A stretch of DNA of 58,875 bases from the NCBI RefSeq assembly GCF_000622895.1, contig NZ_AVCC01000011.1:1-58875 (forward strand), read 5' to 3'. Of this stretch, positions 24,800 to 33,738 are shown piece by piece. Below the pieces are notes generated by a model. That model saw only the letters and a list, made by a program, of their open reading frames with translations. It searched no databases and was not told the DNA's origin. Position 1 is the first letter of the stretch. Every line of letters starts with the position of its first letter. Made by a program: the position numbers and the translations under genes. Source of the stretch: Herminiimonas sp. CN. GTDB taxonomy: Bacteria > Pseudomonadota > Gammaproteobacteria > Burkholderiales > Burkholderiaceae_D.

Positions 24800-27209
24800 C
24801 GAAACTTTCCTCCTGTACCGTCACGGCCTTCTGCGGCAACAGGAAATAAGCGAGTGCCGGCAGCAGGATCAGCGCACCCAGCATGTTCCAGACAAACATG
24901 AAGGCGAGCAGAATGCCCATATCCGCCTGGAACTTGATGGGCGAGAAGGCCCATGTCGCCACCGCAAGCCCTAGCGTGACACCGGTCAACACCACCACCC
25001 GGCCGGTGAAGAGCAGCGCCTTGTAGTAAGCCTCCGACAGGCTCATGCCCTCGCGCAGCCGCGCGAGCGTCACCGTCAGCACGTACAGCGCATAGTCGAC
25101 GCCGATGCCAACCCCCAGGGCGATCACCGGGAGTGTGGCGACCTTGACCCCGATGTTGAGATACACCATCAGCGCCTCGCACAGAACCGAGGTGAGCATC
25201 AACGGCAGCACCGCACAGATTACCGCGCGCCAGGAGCGGAAAGTTATGAAGGCGAGCACGATCACCGCCGCGTAGACCAGGAGCAGCATCTGCACGTTGG
25301 CGCGCTTGACCACGATGTTGGTCGCCGCCTCGATCCCCGCATTGCCCGCTGCCGAAAGGAAGCGCAGTTCCGCGTTGTTGTGCTTGGCGGCGAAGGCCTC
25401 AAAGGTCTGTACCACGCGGTCCAAGGTATCTGCCTTGTGGTCCTTGAGCGAGACGTATATGGTCAGCAGGTCGCAGTTCTGGTTGAAGAGCTCCCGCGGT
25501 GCGCGCGTGATGATGGCGTTAAGCATCTCCTGGCTGCGCGGGATCTCGTACCACTTCAGGCTGCCTTCGTTCATGCCGGCCGCGGAGCGCTTGGCCAGTG
25601 TCGCCAGCGAGTTGGTCGATTCCACTCCGGGCAGTTGCTGCAGCTGCCATTCCAGGGCATTGACTTCCAGCAGCGTATTGTAGTGCCCGCAGTGAAACTG
25701 CGGAGTCTTCACCATCACCACATAAGTGTCGCTGCTAGCTGCGTAGTTGGCCACCATGTAGGCATTGTCGATGTTATAGCGGGAGTTGGGCCGCAACTCC
25801 GGCGCCCCGGGGTCGGTGTCGCCGATCTTGAGCTGCAAGCTGATGGCAAAACCGATCACCCCGAGTATGGTGGCGCTCACGATAGCGATCCTTGCCCATT
25901 TTGGTCTGGTGAAAAGATCGAGAAAGGCCCAGAACGGGTGTTTGCGGTGCTGCCCGTCCATTTTATCCATTAGCTCGGACTTGAGGCTGCGCTGGGCGGC
26001 TTTCGCGTCCACCCCGGTATACGAGAGCAGGATCGGAATGAGCACCAGATTGGTAAAAATCAGCACGGCAACACCGATGCTGGCCGTCACCGCAAGATCC
26101 TGGATCACCTTGATGTCGATTACCATAAGCACGGCAAAACCAACAGCATCGGCCAGCAGTGCGGTGATGCCGGCCACGATCAGGCGCCGGAAGGTATAAC
26201 GGGCGGCCACCAGCTTGTGCGTGCCGCGGCCGATGTCTTGCATGATGCCATTCATTTTTTGCGCACCGTGGCTCATGCCGATAGCGAACACCATGAACGG
26301 CACCAGGATCGAGTAGGGATCGAGCTCATAACCCAGGGTCGGCAACAGGCCGAGCAGCCACACCACCGCAATCATCGAACAGAGAACGACCAGCATGGTG
26401 CTGCGCAGGCAGCGGGTATACCAGTAGAGCACGCCGGTGCAGATGGCAATCGCCCCGGCGAAGAACAGCAGCACCTGCTGCAGGCCATCGATCAGGTCGC
26501 CCACGACCTTGGCAAAACCGGTGATGTGGAGCTTGACGTTTTCGGTTTCATATTTCTGCCGCAGCTGCTCCAGACGCTGCGAGAGCGTGTGGTAGTCGAT
26601 GAGCTCTCCCGTTTCCGCATTCTTATCCTGGAGCGGCACGAGCACGATGCTGGATTTGTAGTTGGCAGCCACCAACTGCCCGATTTCACCCGAGCGCTCC
26701 ACGTTCAGCCGCACTTGGGCGAGGCTCTTGGCTGAGCCGTCGTAGTCCTCGGGAATTACCGGGCCGCCGTCGAGTCCATCTTCCGTGACGCCAGTCCAGC
26801 GCGTGGCCGTGGTCCACAGCGACTTCATGAAGGGGCGGTCTACGCCAGGATACAGAAAAACCTCGTCGTTGATCTTGCGCACCGTCTCCAGATAGGCTGC
26901 GTCGAAGATAGTGCCATTCTTGCTCTCGACGGCGATGCGCAGCGTATTGCCGAGCCCTGCGAGCTGCCCCTTGTTCGCCAGGTAGTTGACGATGTAGGGG
27001 TGCTTGGCGGGAATCATTTTCTCGAACGCGGCGTTGAGTTTCAGGCCCCGCGCCTGGTAGCCGAGCACGGCGGTAATGATCAGACAAAGCACCACCAAGA
27101 GAATTCGGTGGTTGAACAGCAGGCGCTCGACCATCGATCCGGATTGGCGGTCGAAATCTTCGAGGTTGCGGATGACGGGGTGCTCCGCGAGCTGGGTATC
27201 GATACTCAC
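24786..27209 (-). CDS. RND/MMPL-family transporter
   Basis: An 807-residue membrane protein with the MMPL/SSD layout: a first helix (about residues 32-50), a large periplasmic loop, five clustered helices (about 240-400), a second long periplasmic loop after about 440, and a final helix cluster (about 640-790; VIALGVGIGVDYALYVLTVT carries the acidic residue of the proton path). This branch is linked to export or trafficking of lipids and other hydrophobic molecules rather than to tripartite drug efflux; no membrane-fusion protein is adjacent. It starts with GTG and overlaps the YCF48-like gene by 4 bp (GTGA), so the two are coupled. Confidence 0.88.
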   Translation of the reverse strand: MSIDTQLAEHPVIRNLEDFDRQSGSMVERLLFNHRILLVVLCLIITAVLGYQARGLKLNAAFEKMIPAKHPYIVNYLANKGQLAGLGNTLRIAVESKNGTIFDAAYLETVRKINDEVFLYPGVDRPFMKSLWTTATRWTGVTEDGLDGGPVIPEDYDGSAKSLAQVRLNVERSGEIGQLVAANYKSSIVLVPLQDKNAETGELIDYHTLSQRLEQLRQKYETENVKLHITGFAKVVGDLIDGLQQVLLFFAGAIAICTGVLYWYTRCLRSTMLVVLCSMIAVVWLLGLLPTLGYELDPYSILVPFMVFAIGMSHGAQKMNGIMQDIGRGTHKLVAARYTFRRLIVAGITALLADAVGFAVLMVIDIKVIQDLAVTASIGVAVLIFTNLVLIPILLSYTGVDAKAAQRSLKSELMDKMDGQHRKHPFWAFLDLFTRPKWARIAIVSATILGVIGFAISLQLKIGDTDPGAPELRPNSRYNIDNAYMVANYAASSDTYVVMVKTPQFHCGHYNTLLEVNALEWQLQQLPGVESTNSLATLAKRSAAGMNEGSLKWYEIPRSQEMLNAIITRAPRELFNQNCDLLTIYVSLKDHKADTLDRVVQTFEAFAAKHNNAELRFLSAAGNAGIEAATNIVVKRANVQMLLLVYAAVIVLAFITFRSWRAVICAVLPLMLTSVLCEALMVYLNIGVKVATLPVIALGVGIGVDYALYVLTVTLARLREGMSLSEAYYKALLFTGRVVVLTGVTLGLAVATWAFSPIKFQADMGILLAFMFVWNMLGALILLPALAYFLLPQKAVTVQEESFAMAA

Positions 27210-28321
27210 TGTTTATGCTCCGGGAGATTATTTTTTTGAGGAGAAAGCCGCGTCATACCGCGGACGCCGCTTAAGATCAGGCTGCCGTCGGCAGCTTGCG
27301 CCACACCAGTGAAGGGCGAGGGCTGAGACACGGGCACCGCCTTGAAACTGCGTCCGCTATCGCGGCTTTGCAGCACCCGGCCGGTCTCGTCTACCAGCAC
27401 CAGCGAGCCGTCCGCCAAACGACTGCCGGCGGTAAGCGTCACGGGCAGGCCCGTGTCGATCTTCTGCCAGACAACGCCGTTATCGTCGGAGCGATAGACG
27501 TTGCCGCGCAGTCCAAACACGACGAGTTCTCCGCCCTGCGCTGTGAGCGCACCGAAGTAGGTTCCCACATAAGGCGTCTTCACTTCGCCAAATGTCTTGG
27601 CTGCGTCGCTGGAGCGGTACAGCGCGCCCTGCTCGCCAGCCACATAGAGCTCTGCTCCGGCGGCATAGATGCTGTACAGGTGTTTGCCCCTGGGATTGTC
27701 GAGGTTTTGTTTGAGCGACTGCCAGGTCTTGCCGCCATCGTTCGTGGCAAAGATCAAGCCGTAGGCACCGACCACCAAGCCGTTGTTCTCGTCGGAGAAG
27801 TAAACGTCGAGCAGCGGTTTGTCGGAACCGTCCTTCACCAGCTGCTCGGCTTCCCTCAGGTGCTTCTCGGCGGCAGGGCCGCCTTGCACCATTTCGGACT
27901 TGGCCGCTTCCAGTTCCAGTTGCGCGGCCTGCCGGCCGTCGAGCTGTTTGACCCAGGTTTCGCCCGCATCGCTGCTCTTCAGTACGACCCCGCCGTGACC
28001 CACGCTCCAGCCCTTGCCGGATGTCGCGAAGTGCACGCTGGTAAGCGCCACGCTGGTGGGCACCTTGGCTTGGCGCCAGGTGTTGCCGTTATCGTCAGAC
28101 AAGAGGATGATGCCCAGTTCGCCGACCGCCACCAGACGCTTTTCGACGCGATTTACGGCCAGCAGCACGGATCGGCTGGCGTGCGAGCTTACCTGCGCCG
28201 GCCGATTCAGCAAGTCCGCCTCCGCCCGCGCCGGCTCTGCCAGGCAATTCGAAGCGCCGCCCGCTGCCGCCAGCAAGGCTGCCAAAACACACCACTGCCG
28301 CCGATAAAAATACATTGACAT
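27206..28321 (-). CDS. YCF48/BNR-repeat beta-propeller, exported
   Basis: A 371-residue protein with an N-terminal signal peptide (ending ASNCLAEPARA) and repeated propeller blades carrying SDDNGNTW, SSDAGETW, TNDGGKTW, SSDAAKTF, SDDNGVVW and SRDSGRSF. This is the photosystem-II-stability-factor (YCF48)-like family. GGAG lies six bases before the ATG at 28321; an ATG two codons later is possible. In many proteobacteria this gene sits between DUF1329 and an RND/MMPL transporter, as here, suggesting it is the periplasmic partner of that transporter. Its biochemical role is not known. Confidence 0.83.
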   Translation of the reverse strand: MSMYFYRRQWCVLAALLAAAGGASNCLAEPARAEADLLNRPAQVSSHASRSVLLAVNRVEKRLVAVGELGIILLSDDNGNTWRQAKVPTSVALTSVHFATSGKGWSVGHGGVVLKSSDAGETWVKQLDGRQAAQLELEAAKSEMVQGGPAAEKHLREAEQLVKDGSDKPLLDVYFSDENNGLVVGAYGLIFATNDGGKTWQSLKQNLDNPRGKHLYSIYAAGAELYVAGEQGALYRSSDAAKTFGEVKTPYVGTYFGALTAQGGELVVFGLRGNVYRSDDNGVVWQKIDTGLPVTLTAGSRLADGSLVLVDETGRVLQSRDSGRSFKAVPVSQPSPFTGVAQAADGSLILSGVRGMTRLSPQKNNLPEHKQ

Positions 28322-28438
28322 TCACTGCTCCATTTATTCTGTTGCGGACATGAGGTTTTGTCCTGCCGAAGGTAGCATCTTCCCGCAGAGGGCGACCGGC
28401 GTTGAACCCGGCCTCCCCCCGCGATCTGCTTGTTTAAC

Positions 28439-29800
28439 TCAGCGACTGCTCTCGGCGGCTACCGCTTCACCCGTGTAGAAGTTCTCCGGCTTGCGCGGCA
28501 CGACCCGATACGTTTCTTCGTTGAGAAACTGCACCGCGCTCATGGTGTTGGCCTGCAGGTTGAACACCACGACTGGCCTCAACACCACTGCCGGAATTTT
28601 CGGCACCACGAACGGCGTAACCTGCGAAGTGCGCCACAGCTTGCCTTCGGCGTCGTAGCCGTCGACCAGAGTAACGAGCCAGCTATCCTCGTCAACGTAA
28701 TAGCGCCGCTTGGGCACGGCGTGTCGCTTGCCCGGCGCCACGTTTGCCTCGACCACCCAGACCCGGTGCAACTCCCAACGCAGTTTGTCCGGATTCAGGT
28801 GCGACTTGCTGAATGCCTCATCGAGCTTTGCCGCAAGAAAGTGGTTGTCGTTGTACGGAATGTACATCTCCCGTTTCTCGACGATCTTCCACTGATAGCG
28901 GTCCAGCCCCCCAAAAAGGCCCTGAACCTCGTCAAAGTAGTTGGCGCCCGACGCCACAAAATCCGGCGTATCGTAGCCCACGGTCGGCGCCCGCCGCACG
29001 CGGCGCTGTCCCACCAGATACTGCCAAGCCTGTCGCGGCTGGGCCGCATCGATGCCGTCGTGGATCACCAGCGATTCGCCGACTTTGAAAGAAGGTGCCG
29101 TGGTGTTGAAGCGCTGAAGGGAATACTTTCCTGACCACTTTTCAGCAGAACCGTCCTTGTAGTAGTACGGCATACTCCAGTAATTGTCGTTCCTTGTCGC
29201 TATCGTCCATGTGGCGTCAGAGGAGCCGACCACATTTTTGAACCCGTATTCGATCGATTCCGCTTCCACCCTCAACAAATGGTTCCACATCACTTCAGTG
29301 CCGTCCTTGGGCATGGGGAACGGGACGCCTCCATAACAACCTTCGACCGAAAGACCGCCATCCTTGGTCTTGCAGTTGGTCGCATTCTTCAGGGTATTGT
29401 CGTAGACCCACTTTGGAGCCGCTGCGGTGCGGTGCGTCGGGTAGACGTCGACCCGGAAGGTGTCCGGATATTTTTTCAGCAACGCACGCGTGCCTTCGGT
29501 CAGTTTTTCAGCATGTTGCGCCATGTTCTTCGCAGTAATCTGCAGCAGCGGTTTCTCGTTGGCGAACAGATCCACCGGTACGTCGCCGCGCATGGCGCCC
29601 GCCGGTGCCTTGGTCATGCCGCCGTCCCAGGCGGGAATCGTACCGTCCTTGTTGCCGGCCTTCTCCCCGCCGAGCGGGGTCAGCGTGCTTTTCAGCTTGG
29701 CTGCTTCTTCTGCGGAAACGGCGGCCAGGGCTGTACTGCTCGTAGCGATGCCTGATATAAGGGCCAAGGCCAGGGCGAGCGTTTTCGGTTTCATAGTCAT
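28439..29800 (-). CDS. DUF1329 outer-membrane lipid-binding-like protein
   Basis: A 453-residue protein with a signal peptide (LALALALISGIATSSTALA) and the DUF1329 hallmark near the mature N-terminus, LTPLGGEKAGNKDGTIPAWDGG. DUF1329 proteins are predicted to have a LolA/LolB-like open-barrel fold that could carry hydrophobic ligands. The open frame extends 61 codons upstream, but GGAGGAGA five bases before the ATG at 29800 and the signal peptide fix the start. It follows the DUF1302 gene by 19 bp, and 117 bp separate it from the YCF48-like gene. Confidence 0.88.
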   Translation of the reverse strand: MTMKPKTLALALALISGIATSSTALAAVSAEEAAKLKSTLTPLGGEKAGNKDGTIPAWDGGMTKAPAGAMRGDVPVDLFANEKPLLQITAKNMAQHAEKLTEGTRALLKKYPDTFRVDVYPTHRTAAAPKWVYDNTLKNATNCKTKDGGLSVEGCYGGVPFPMPKDGTEVMWNHLLRVEAESIEYGFKNVVGSSDATWTIATRNDNYWSMPYYYKDGSAEKWSGKYSLQRFNTTAPSFKVGESLVIHDGIDAAQPRQAWQYLVGQRRVRRAPTVGYDTPDFVASGANYFDEVQGLFGGLDRYQWKIVEKREMYIPYNDNHFLAAKLDEAFSKSHLNPDKLRWELHRVWVVEANVAPGKRHAVPKRRYYVDEDSWLVTLVDGYDAEGKLWRTSQVTPFVVPKIPAVVLRPVVVFNLQANTMSAVQFLNEETYRVVPRKPENFYTGEAVAAESSR

Positions 29801-29819
29801 GTCAGTCTCCTCCATGTTT

Positions 29820-31508
29820 TTAGAATGTACGCTGAATAGACAGCGTGATGAAATCGCGATCGGCGTAGTACTGCTTGTAACTTGCCTGGGTGTTTGTGGC
29901 CGGATCCAGTGATGGCGCCGGCCCGGCTGACCCGAAGTAGTGGGTGTACTGCAGCCCGGCTTTCCAGGTTTTCTTGTAGTCAAAATTCAAACCGATGCTG
30001 ACATCACCACCGTGTTCGGGAGCGACCTGGAAGATTGCCGAGCGCCCGCTGATGCCGTAGCCCACTGCGATTGGCACCTGCAGATCCATCCCAGGCAACA
30101 CTTGAAAATACTCAGGCTGGAAAACAAAGCGCGTCGCCCAGGCATCCCGTGTGTGGGTGCTATTTAGTACCCCGTTCGGAAACGCCGGATTTACCGGGTT
30201 GCGCGTTACGCTGAGCAACCGGTTGAAAGCAAGCTCGCCGACAAAGCTTGCGCCTTGCCAGAGCGCCGTCGCAGGCAACAAGGTAATGGCCGAGAGATTG
30301 GCGTGCAAGCTATTGCCGACCGCATACGCCGTGTTCTGGTCGTTGTCGGCAGCGTTGTTAAAATTGATCACCAGGTCGCCCACCGGGTGCAGCGGCGTGT
30401 TGCGGCGCGTCGACAGCTCGCCGCCCACATTGGTTTCCCCGATCAAGGTGGAGAAACTGGCCCCGTAGGTCTTGATGTTTTTGGCATAAGCCAGTCGATA
30501 GGTCCCGGCACCAAACGCACCGTTCGGATCGGTGACATTAAGGATCGGAATCGGCGCCTTGTCGTCATATCTCGCCGCGTACAGTCCAAATTCCACGTCA
30601 TTGCCGGGAATCTTGAATTTCACTTGCCCGCCGAATTGACCGGAATCGCGCCCCTTCTGGTCTGCAAGCCGGTTCGCCGGACCGCCTGGCCCCAGCAATA
30701 GGTCATTGCCGTCCCCCACAAAATCGGCCGGACTGAAGTAGCTTCCGGTCGCTGGCAGACGCAATGGGCGCCACTCGTACTGGTAGTAGCCGCCCACGGA
30801 GACATTCGAATTGATCTGCAAGTTGCCCGAGAGCTGCCCGACCGGCATACCGATTTCCTTGAACTGCGTGCCAGGAACGGAAAAAGCCTTGATCAGATCC
30901 ACCGGTCCCTGCGCAGCCGCGATGCCGTTGGCGCCCAGAAACAGGGTTTCGCCATAGAGCAGGGTGTGCCGGCCGGCGCGGCCGCTCAGCTTCATGCCCT
31001 CCCCCAAATCGGTGCTGCCCCACACGAAGGCGTCCGAGAGTTCCGCCTTCCGACCCATCACGCGCTTGGTCGGGTCGGTGAATCGATTGTTGGGTCCGCC
31101 ATTAGCCGCACCAAAGGTATTCGGAAACGGTATCGATGCAGGGAAATCGGTGCTGTCTTTGTTGTAGACGCTGTCATACCAAGCAGCGGCGGAAACGCGC
31201 GCTCCGAAATTCTTGGCGGAGATATCCAACTCGGTCAGCCAGTCGAGTCGATTGTTGATCAAACCCTTCTTCAGATTAAGGTCGCCCGCATCGACGTTCG
31301 GATTCGCAAAGGAAGCAGCCACCCGTTGGTCTGGATCCTTTAGACGCTGGCCCGCCGTATATTTGAAAGTGTTGTCCCAACGTGCCTTGATGTCCGGGTT
31401 TCCGGTGTCGAATTCAACCGCCCAGACCGCCTTCACCGGCAATACCGACGCCAATGCAATCGCAAGTGCCGTTGCTCTTGCAGGAAAAACCCCGCTTATT
31501 ATTTTCAT
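29820..31508 (-). CDS. DUF1302 outer-membrane protein
   Basis: A 562-residue protein with a signal peptide (ending PVKAVWA) and the DUF1302 opening VEFDTGNPDIKARWDNTFKYTAGQR. Alternating hydrophobic strands and a C-terminal aromatic (TLSIQRTF) indicate an outer-membrane beta-barrel. It is the first gene of the DUF1302-DUF1329-YCF48-RND operon. A sigma-54-type promoter lies about 85-100 bp upstream. The four-gene set is recurrent in bacteria that use hydrophobic or aromatic carbon sources; transport of a hydrophobic molecule across the envelope is inferred from the parts. Confidence 0.88.
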   Translation of the reverse strand: MKIISGVFPARATALAIALASVLPVKAVWAVEFDTGNPDIKARWDNTFKYTAGQRLKDPDQRVAASFANPNVDAGDLNLKKGLINNRLDWLTELDISAKNFGARVSAAAWYDSVYNKDSTDFPASIPFPNTFGAANGGPNNRFTDPTKRVMGRKAELSDAFVWGSTDLGEGMKLSGRAGRHTLLYGETLFLGANGIAAAQGPVDLIKAFSVPGTQFKEIGMPVGQLSGNLQINSNVSVGGYYQYEWRPLRLPATGSYFSPADFVGDGNDLLLGPGGPANRLADQKGRDSGQFGGQVKFKIPGNDVEFGLYAARYDDKAPIPILNVTDPNGAFGAGTYRLAYAKNIKTYGASFSTLIGETNVGGELSTRRNTPLHPVGDLVINFNNAADNDQNTAYAVGNSLHANLSAITLLPATALWQGASFVGELAFNRLLSVTRNPVNPAFPNGVLNSTHTRDAWATRFVFQPEYFQVLPGMDLQVPIAVGYGISGRSAIFQVAPEHGGDVSIGLNFDYKKTWKAGLQYTHYFGSAGPAPSLDPATNTQASYKQYYADRDFITLSIQRTF

Positions 31509-31591
31509 ACCACTCCCCCAGAGATGTGTCCGCTTATTGGTTACCCGCGTGAATCACGCTATTGTTTTCTCTTTGTTACGCCAGGGTTATG

Positions 31592-31607
31592 TGCATGAAT
31601 CGTGCCA
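31592..31607 (-). promoter_or_regulatory. Sigma-54 (-24/-12) promoter for the DUF1302 operon
   Basis: On the minus strand the sequence reads TGGCACG ATTC ATGCA, matching the sigma-54 consensus TGGCACG-N4-TTGCW at all but one position, with the invariant GG and GC at correct spacing. It is about 85 bp upstream of the DUF1302 ATG. Confidence 0.75.
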
Positions 31608-31673
31608 GAAACTAACTACTTGAATATATTGGTTTTTATTTTAATGCACCGCAACATATTGATTTATAAGGGT

Positions 31674-31715
31674 TTATCAAATGATTAAAAAAAAAGAACT
31701 TTGATTATTTGGTAA
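31674..31715. promoter_or_regulatory. Imperfect inverted repeat, candidate enhancer site
   Basis: TTATCAAATGATTAAA (31674-31689) and TTTGATTATTTGGTAA (31700-31715) are inverted repeats matching at 13 of 16 positions with a 10-bp spacer. The centre is about 95 bp upstream of the sigma-54 promoter, where enhancer-binding activators usually bind. Confidence 0.6.
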
Positions 31716-32084
31716 ATATATCGATGCTATAGTTTTCATCAATCACGGATAAATTCATCCGGTTGTACACAAATGACGCTGGCGTCAGGCTGCCGCGTCA
31801 CCGATGCTAAGCCTCATGCTCGGCTCCAGTTGGTGACCGTAAATTTCATCTTGGGAATGGTGGCGCCGGATTATTACCTTGGCACCGTTGGTGTGGGCCG
31901 ACGACAAGCGGGATAGCAGCGGCCCGGAGGTGCCGGCGCGGGGCGCGGCAATGAAGCTGACCGGCCTGCGCCGTTTCACAGGCGAATGGCGTGCCATTCG
32001 AAATCCCGGCTACACCCTGCATCTGTCGCCATGCGCAGCAACGCGGCCGGCGGGGGTCGATGCCGGGTGCGGCAACCGGATTTT
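31716..32084. other. Spacer between DUF1302 promoter and ferredoxin gene
   Basis: No supported gene. It is AT-rich near the enhancer-like repeat and becomes GC-rich toward the ferredoxin 3' end. I see no clear terminator for the ferredoxin gene. Confidence 0.4.
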
Positions 32085-32360
<276 letters not shown>

Positions 32361-32519
32361 TTAGTCGGGGCCTTGCGTAAAAAATCATCACCCCAGGTTT
32401 TTCCTGATTTCATAATTGCGTGAAGGATCGCCAGCAATGCATGCATACCTGCGACCAGCGCAATTTTGGCGTGTATAGGCAAAAACAATGCTATGTCACC
32501 CTATTTAATTGTGGACTTT

Positions 32520-32541
32520 AAAATACATACACCTGTATTTT
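32520..32541. repeat. Perfect 8-bp inverted repeat upstream of the ferredoxin gene
   Basis: AAAATACA and TGTATTTT flank a 6-bp spacer, about 180 bp upstream of the ferredoxin start. It could be an operator; its sequence differs from the kor/hcr box. Confidence 0.4.
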
Positions 32542-32582
32542 CGAACCGCAAAAGCCTGCCGCTGCGTCATTCTGCTAATCCA

Positions 32583-32632
32583 GCAGTGGCCGGCTAAAAA
32601 TTTAATTTATTTAATTTTTAGCCAGACACTGC
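32583..32632. repeat. Interrupted long stem-loop after korB
   Basis: GGCTAAAAATT (32592-32602) pairs with AATTTTTAGCC (32613-32623), and outside it GCAGTG (32583-32588) pairs with CACTGC (32627-32632). A T-run follows on the plus strand only. It lies just 3' of korB on the minus strand and may end or protect the korAB transcript. The rest of the gap to the ferredoxin gene shows no gene. Confidence 0.55.
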
Positions 32633-32650
32633 TTTTTGTTAATCCGAACC

Positions 32651-33718
32651 TCAGTCAATGGTCCACGTATCGCCGCTGTTGAGCAGGTCAGAAAGATTGC
32701 CCTTACCCCTGGCTTGCAGCGCTTTGGCGGCTTGTTCGATGTTGCGTTGCTGGTAGGTCGGCATTTCGAGTGCGCGGAATACGCCCAGCGGTACCGGGAA
32801 GTCGGGCGCTTCGAACTGCGCCAGCAGGAACGCCAGTGCGCTGCTGGTGGAAGTTTCATCGTGCACCATCAGGTCCGCTTCGGTGATGCCGTTCTCACCA
32901 ACGCGGACCACTTCAGGCGTCAATCCGCGCAGCCGGACGCCATGCTTGCCGTCATTGCCAAACAGTAGTGGCTTACCGTGTTCGAGCACGATACGGGCGT
33001 CGGCGCGGGTCTTTTTGTTGGTTAGGCTGTCGTACGCGCCGTCGTTGAAAACAATGCAGTTCTGTAAAATTTCGACGAAGGCGGTGCCCTGGTGCTGCGC
33101 CGCGCGCGCCAATACGCGTTGCAGGTTCGGCAGATCGGTATCGACTGCGCGGGCGACGAAAGTGGCGCCGGCGCCGAGCGCTAGCGCCAGCGGGTTGAAC
33201 GGGCGGTCGATATTGCCCTGCGGGGATGTCTTGGTTTTCTTGCCCATTTCAGAGGTTGGCGAATATTGGCCCTTGGTCAGACCGTAGATGCGGTTGTTGA
33301 GCAGGATGATTTTCAGGTCGACATTGCGCCGCATTGCGTGAATGAAATGGTTACCGCCAATCGCCAGCGCATCGCCGTCGCCGGTCACGACCCAGACCGA
33401 CAGGTCCGGCCGCGATAGCTTCAGACCGCTGGCAATCGCCGGCGCGCGGCCGTGGATACTGTGCATGCCGTAGGTTTCCATGTAGTACGGAAAGCGACTG
33501 GAGCAACCGATGCCGGAAATAAACGCGAAATTTTCGCGTGGGATGCCGAGCGTCGGCAGCAGCTTCTGCACTTGTGCCAGCACCGAATAGTCGCCGCAGC
33601 CCGGACACCAGCGTACATCCTGACTCGATTCGAAATCCCTTTTAATCAGGCAGGAGGGGGCGTCGGTGGCCGTGGCAACTGTTGTTGCAATGTGAATCAC
33701 GTCTTTCATCTGGTTCAT
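32651..33718 (-). CDS. korB: 2-oxoacid:ferredoxin oxidoreductase, beta subunit
   Basis: A 355-residue subunit that binds thiamine diphosphate and one [4Fe-4S] cluster. Cluster cysteines are visible in WCPGCGDYS, GIGCSSR and LQNCIVFNDG. The TPP motif is GDGDALAIGGNHFIHAMRRN ending with LLNNRIYGLTKGQ. This matches two-subunit 2-oxoglutarate (or related 2-oxoacid):ferredoxin oxidoreductases. It makes acyl-CoA, CO2 and reduced ferredoxin. It starts 20 bp after korA. Preference for 2-oxoglutarate over pyruvate is the usual assignment for this clade but is not certain from sequence. Confidence 0.9.
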   Translation of the reverse strand: MNQMKDVIHIATTVATATDAPSCLIKRDFESSQDVRWCPGCGDYSVLAQVQKLLPTLGIPRENFAFISGIGCSSRFPYYMETYGMHSIHGRAPAIASGLKLSRPDLSVWVVTGDGDALAIGGNHFIHAMRRNVDLKIILLNNRIYGLTKGQYSPTSEMGKKTKTSPQGNIDRPFNPLALALGAGATFVARAVDTDLPNLQRVLARAAQHQGTAFVEILQNCIVFNDGAYDSLTNKKTRADARIVLEHGKPLLFGNDGKHGVRLRGLTPEVVRVGENGITEADLMVHDETSTSSALAFLLAQFEAPDFPVPLGVFRALEMPTYQQRNIEQAAKALQARGKGNLSDLLNSGDTWTID

Positions 33719-33738
33719 GTTGTTCTCCTCAGCTTAGT

